Below the pieces are notes generated by a model. That model was not told where the DNA came from. It worked only from the letters and a program-made list of their open reading frames with translations, and did no database searches. A program made the translations under genes and the position numbers. From assembly GCA_023260935.1 (NCBI GenBank), contig JALQTL010000324.1, positions 1 to 6,870 on the forward strand: a stretch of 6,870 nucleotides of DNA, given 5' to 3'. Shown here one piece after another: positions 5,113 to 6,870 of this stretch. Numbering within the stretch: position 1 is the stretch's first letter; each line of letters opens with the position of its first letter. The DNA comes from Paracoccaceae bacterium. Lineage in GTDB: Bacteria; Pseudomonadota; Alphaproteobacteria; Rhodobacterales; Rhodobacteraceae.

Positions 5113-6749
5113 AGCTCACGCTCTGGACATATGAGGGCCCGACCCATGTGGGCGCTATGCGCGTTGCCACCGGGATGACGGGGCTGCATTATGTGCTGCA
5201 CGCGCCGCAGGGCGATACCTATGCCGACCTTCTGTTCACGATGATCGAACGGCGCGGTCAGCGCCCACCGGTCACCTATACCACCTTTCAGGCCCGCGAT
5301 CTGGGCGCCGATACGGCAAACCTGTTCAAGGATGCCGCCCGCGCGGCCCATGACCGCTTCCGCCCGCAGGCGATGATCGTCGGGGCCTCCTGTACCGCCG
5401 AACTGATCCAGGACGATCCCGGCGGCCTTGCCGGGGCGCTGGGGCTGCCGATCCCGGTCATCGCGCTGGACCTGCCCAGCTACAGCCGCAAGGAAAATTA
5501 CGGCGCGGATGAAACCTTCCACCAGATCGTGCGGGCCCTCGCCCGGCCAATGCCGCGCACAGCCGCCATCACTTGCAACCTTCTGGGGGCCACCGGCCTT
5601 GGCTTTCGGCACCGCGACGATGTGGCCGAGGTGACGAAGCTTCTGGGCCTGATGGGCATCGCGGTCAATGTTTCCGCGCCGATGGGCGCCAGCCCGGCCG
5701 ACATCACCCGCATGGGGGCCGCGCATTTCAACGTGCTGCTCTATCCCGAAACCGGTGAAACGGCGGCCCGCTATCTGGAACGGACCTGCGGTCAGCCCTT
5801 CACGAAGGTCGTGCCGATCGGCGTGGGGGCCACGCGCGATTTCCTGCACGAAGTGGCGGGGATCACGGGCCTCTCGCCCCGGGTTGACGAAACCGGGCTG
5901 CGCCTGCCGTGGTGGTCGGCCTCGGTCGACAGCACCTATCTGACCGGCAAGCGCGTGTTCCTGTTCGGCGATGCAACCCATGTGATCGCCGCCGCCCGGA
6001 TCGCCGCCACCGAGATCGGCTTCGAGGTGGTGGGCATGGGGTGCTACAACCGCGAATACGCCCGCCCGATGCGCACCGCCGCCAAGGCCTATGGGCTGGA
6101 GGCGCTGATCACAGACGATTATCTGGAGGTCGAGGCCGCTATCGCCGAAGCCGCGCCGGAATTGATCCTTGGCACCCAGCAGGAGCGCCATATCGGCAAA
6201 CGGCTTGGCATCCCCTGCGCAGTGATCTCGGCCCCCGTGCATGTGCAGGACTTCCCCGCCCGCTACAGCCCGCAGATGGGGTTCGAAGGCGCCAATGTGA
6301 TCTTCGACACCTGGATTCATCCGCTGGTCATGGGGTTGGAAGAGCATCTTCTGACGATGTTCCGTGAGGATTTCGAATTTCATGATGCAGCCGGGGCGAG
6401 CCACCATGGTGGCAAGGCCGGTCTGCAGGACGCGCCGCCCGTCGCTGTCGCGGTGCCAGACGAGCAGGCGGGCACGCCAAACGCCGCCGATGGCGGGGGG
6501 GCTCTGCCCCCCGGCTTCGCCTCCCCCCGGGATATTTCTGAACAGATGAAGCCCGCAGAGGTGCCAGAAGGTGCTGCCGGGCAGCCTGGCCCCCGCTGGC
6601 TTGATGATGCCGAGCGGGAGTTGAAGAAGATCCCCTTCTTCGTGCGCGGCAAGGCCCGGCGCAATACCGAGAAATATGCCGCCGACCGCGGCGTGACGGC
6701 GATTTCCGTGGAAACCCTCTATGAGGCGAAGGCACATTATGCGCGATGA
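5109..6749 (+). CDS. bchB: BchB, subunit B of dark-operative protochlorophyllide reductase
   Basis: BchB, with BchN, holds the NB [4Fe-4S] cluster and the protochlorophyllide site. The protein starts MKLTLWTYEGPTHVGAMRVA, the standard BchB N-terminus. Asp36 (PQGDTYAD) is the unusual aspartate cluster ligand, and Asp274 (WWSASVDSTYL) matches the proton-donating aspartate; both keep their R. capsulatus numbers, confirming the start. Conserved histidines are seen in APVHVQDFP and WIHPLVMG (378 and 404). A small C-terminal domain (about 496-546; WLDDAERELKKIPFFVRGKA...) matches the family's PCP-reductase tail domain. At 546 aa it is somewhat longer than the roughly 525-535 aa known for Rhodobacter. 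The extra length lies in a Gly/Pro/Ala-rich linker (about 426-495) that contains an in-frame palindromic repeat. No Shine-Dalgarno precedes ATG 5109, so translation probably depends on coupling. Its end overlaps bchH by 11 bp. Confidence 0.97.
   Translation: MKLTLWTYEGPTHVGAMRVATGMTGLHYVLHAPQGDTYADLLFTMIERRGQRPPVTYTTFQARDLGADTANLFKDAARAAHDRFRPQAMIVGASCTAELIQDDPGGLAGALGLPIPVIALDLPSYSRKENYGADETFHQIVRALARPMPRTAAITCNLLGATGLGFRHRDDVAEVTKLLGLMGIAVNVSAPMGASPADITRMGAAHFNVLLYPETGETAARYLERTCGQPFTKVVPIGVGATRDFLHEVAGITGLSPRVDETGLRLPWWSASVDSTYLTGKRVFLFGDATHVIAAARIAATEIGFEVVGMGCYNREYARPMRTAAKAYGLEALITDDYLEVEAAIAEAAPELILGTQQERHIGKRLGIPCAVISAPVHVQDFPARYSPQMGFEGANVIFDTWIHPLVMGLEEHLLTMFREDFEFHDAAGASHHGGKAGLQDAPPVAVAVPDEQAGTPNAADGGGALPPGFASPRDISEQMKPAEVPEGAAGQPGPRWLDDAERELKKIPFFVRGKARRNTEKYAADRGVTAISVETLYEAKAHYAR
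6495..6551 (+). repeat. GC-rich palindromic repeat, copy 2, in frame inside bchB
   Basis: The head pairs GGGGGGC (6496-6502) with GCCCCCC (6506-6512) around a TCT loop, followed by GGC-TTC-GCC (6513-6521). The tail, GGATATTTCTGAACAG followed by ATGAAG, resembles the tail of copy 1 at 16 of 22 positions. It spans about 57 bp (19 codons) and is read through without a stop, encoding roughly GGGALPPGFASPRDISEQMK (462-481) of BchB. The exact ends are uncertain. Confidence 0.65.
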
Positions 6750-6870
6750 CCGCTTCGCCTCGTCGCCCGAACAGAGCGCCCCAAAGGCCGACGGGGTTTA
6801 TCGTTTCGTGATCGTCACGCTGGATGCGCATGCCGCAGGGCCTGCCGCACGGGTAGCCCCGCATCTGGCG
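6739..6870 (+). CDS. bchH: BchH, Mg-chelatase large subunit (first 44 codons; continues beyond the window)
   Basis: BchH binds protoporphyrin IX and Mg2+ and, driven by the AAA+ BchI-BchD complex, inserts Mg at the first committed step of bacteriochlorophyll synthesis. Only the N-terminus is present: a short variable leader MRDDRFASSPEQSAPKADGV, then YRFVIVTLDAHAAGPAARVA, which matches the start of BchH in Rhodobacter (R/V-VVIVTLD-H-A-A-G-P-A-A-R). ATG 6739 lies 11 bp inside bchB; GAAGG eight bases upstream can serve as ribosome-binding site. The position after bchF-N-B is the standard Rhodobacter order. An ATGA at 6746-6749 is in another frame and is not the start. Confidence 0.92.
   Translation, partial: MRDDRFASSPEQSAPKADGVYRFVIVTLDAHAAGPAARVAPHLA

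Noticed and set aside
5019..6737. 572-codon open frame on the minus strand opposite bchB
   Set aside because: Same cause: antisense of bchB. It has no recognisable domain and also crosses the bchN-bchB junction and the repeats.

Overview
The window is part of the photosynthesis gene cluster of an alphaproteobacterial purple phototroph, most likely a member of the Rhodobacteraceae (Rhodobacter, Cereibacter, Gemmobacter and relatives). The evidence is the gene order bchE / ppsR / ppaA / bchF-bchN-bchB-bchH, TGT-N12-ACA operators of the PpsR/CrtJ type in front of the bch genes, GC-rich coding sequence, and two GC-rich palindromic repeats with a tail ending GATGAAG that I recognise from Rhodobacteraceae genomes. 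The species cannot be told from this sequence.

Layout. Positions 1-149 hold the broken C-terminal end of a Gfo/Idh/MocA-type sugar-nucleotide dehydrogenase (+). It abuts, head-on, the first ~103 codons of bchE (-, 133-447); both proteins lose family resemblance at the same point (~139-149), so this is a rearrangement breakpoint or an assembly chimera. Positions 448-530 are the bchE control region, with two tandem PpsR-type sites and an FNR-type box. A rho-independent terminator (590-628) ends the ppaA-ppsR operon (-), which encodes the cobalamin-binding antirepressor PpaA/AerR and the redox/light-responsive repressor PpsR. A divergent control region (about 2971-3230) with two perfect PpsR sites separates ppaA from the rightward operon bchF (173 aa), bchN (430 aa), bchB (546 aa) and bchH (first 44 codons; continues off the window).

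How the genes work together. BchN and BchB form the NB component of dark-operative protochlorophyllide reductase. BchF hydrates the C3 vinyl group later in the pathway, BchH is the large subunit of Mg-chelatase, and BchE is the oxygen-independent cyclase. PpsR represses these promoters in oxygen/light and PpaA modulates PpsR, so regulators and targets lie side by side.

The most unusual observations concern the palindromic repeats. One copy sits between bchN and bchB and appears to have pushed bchB away from its ancestral start/Shine-Dalgarno. It leaves a 24-codon mini-ORF that begins in an ATGA overlap with the bchN stop and ends in an ATGA overlap with the bchB start. A second, related copy lies in frame inside the bchB coding sequence, in the linker before the C-terminal domain. 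I see no wholly new multi-gene system in this window.
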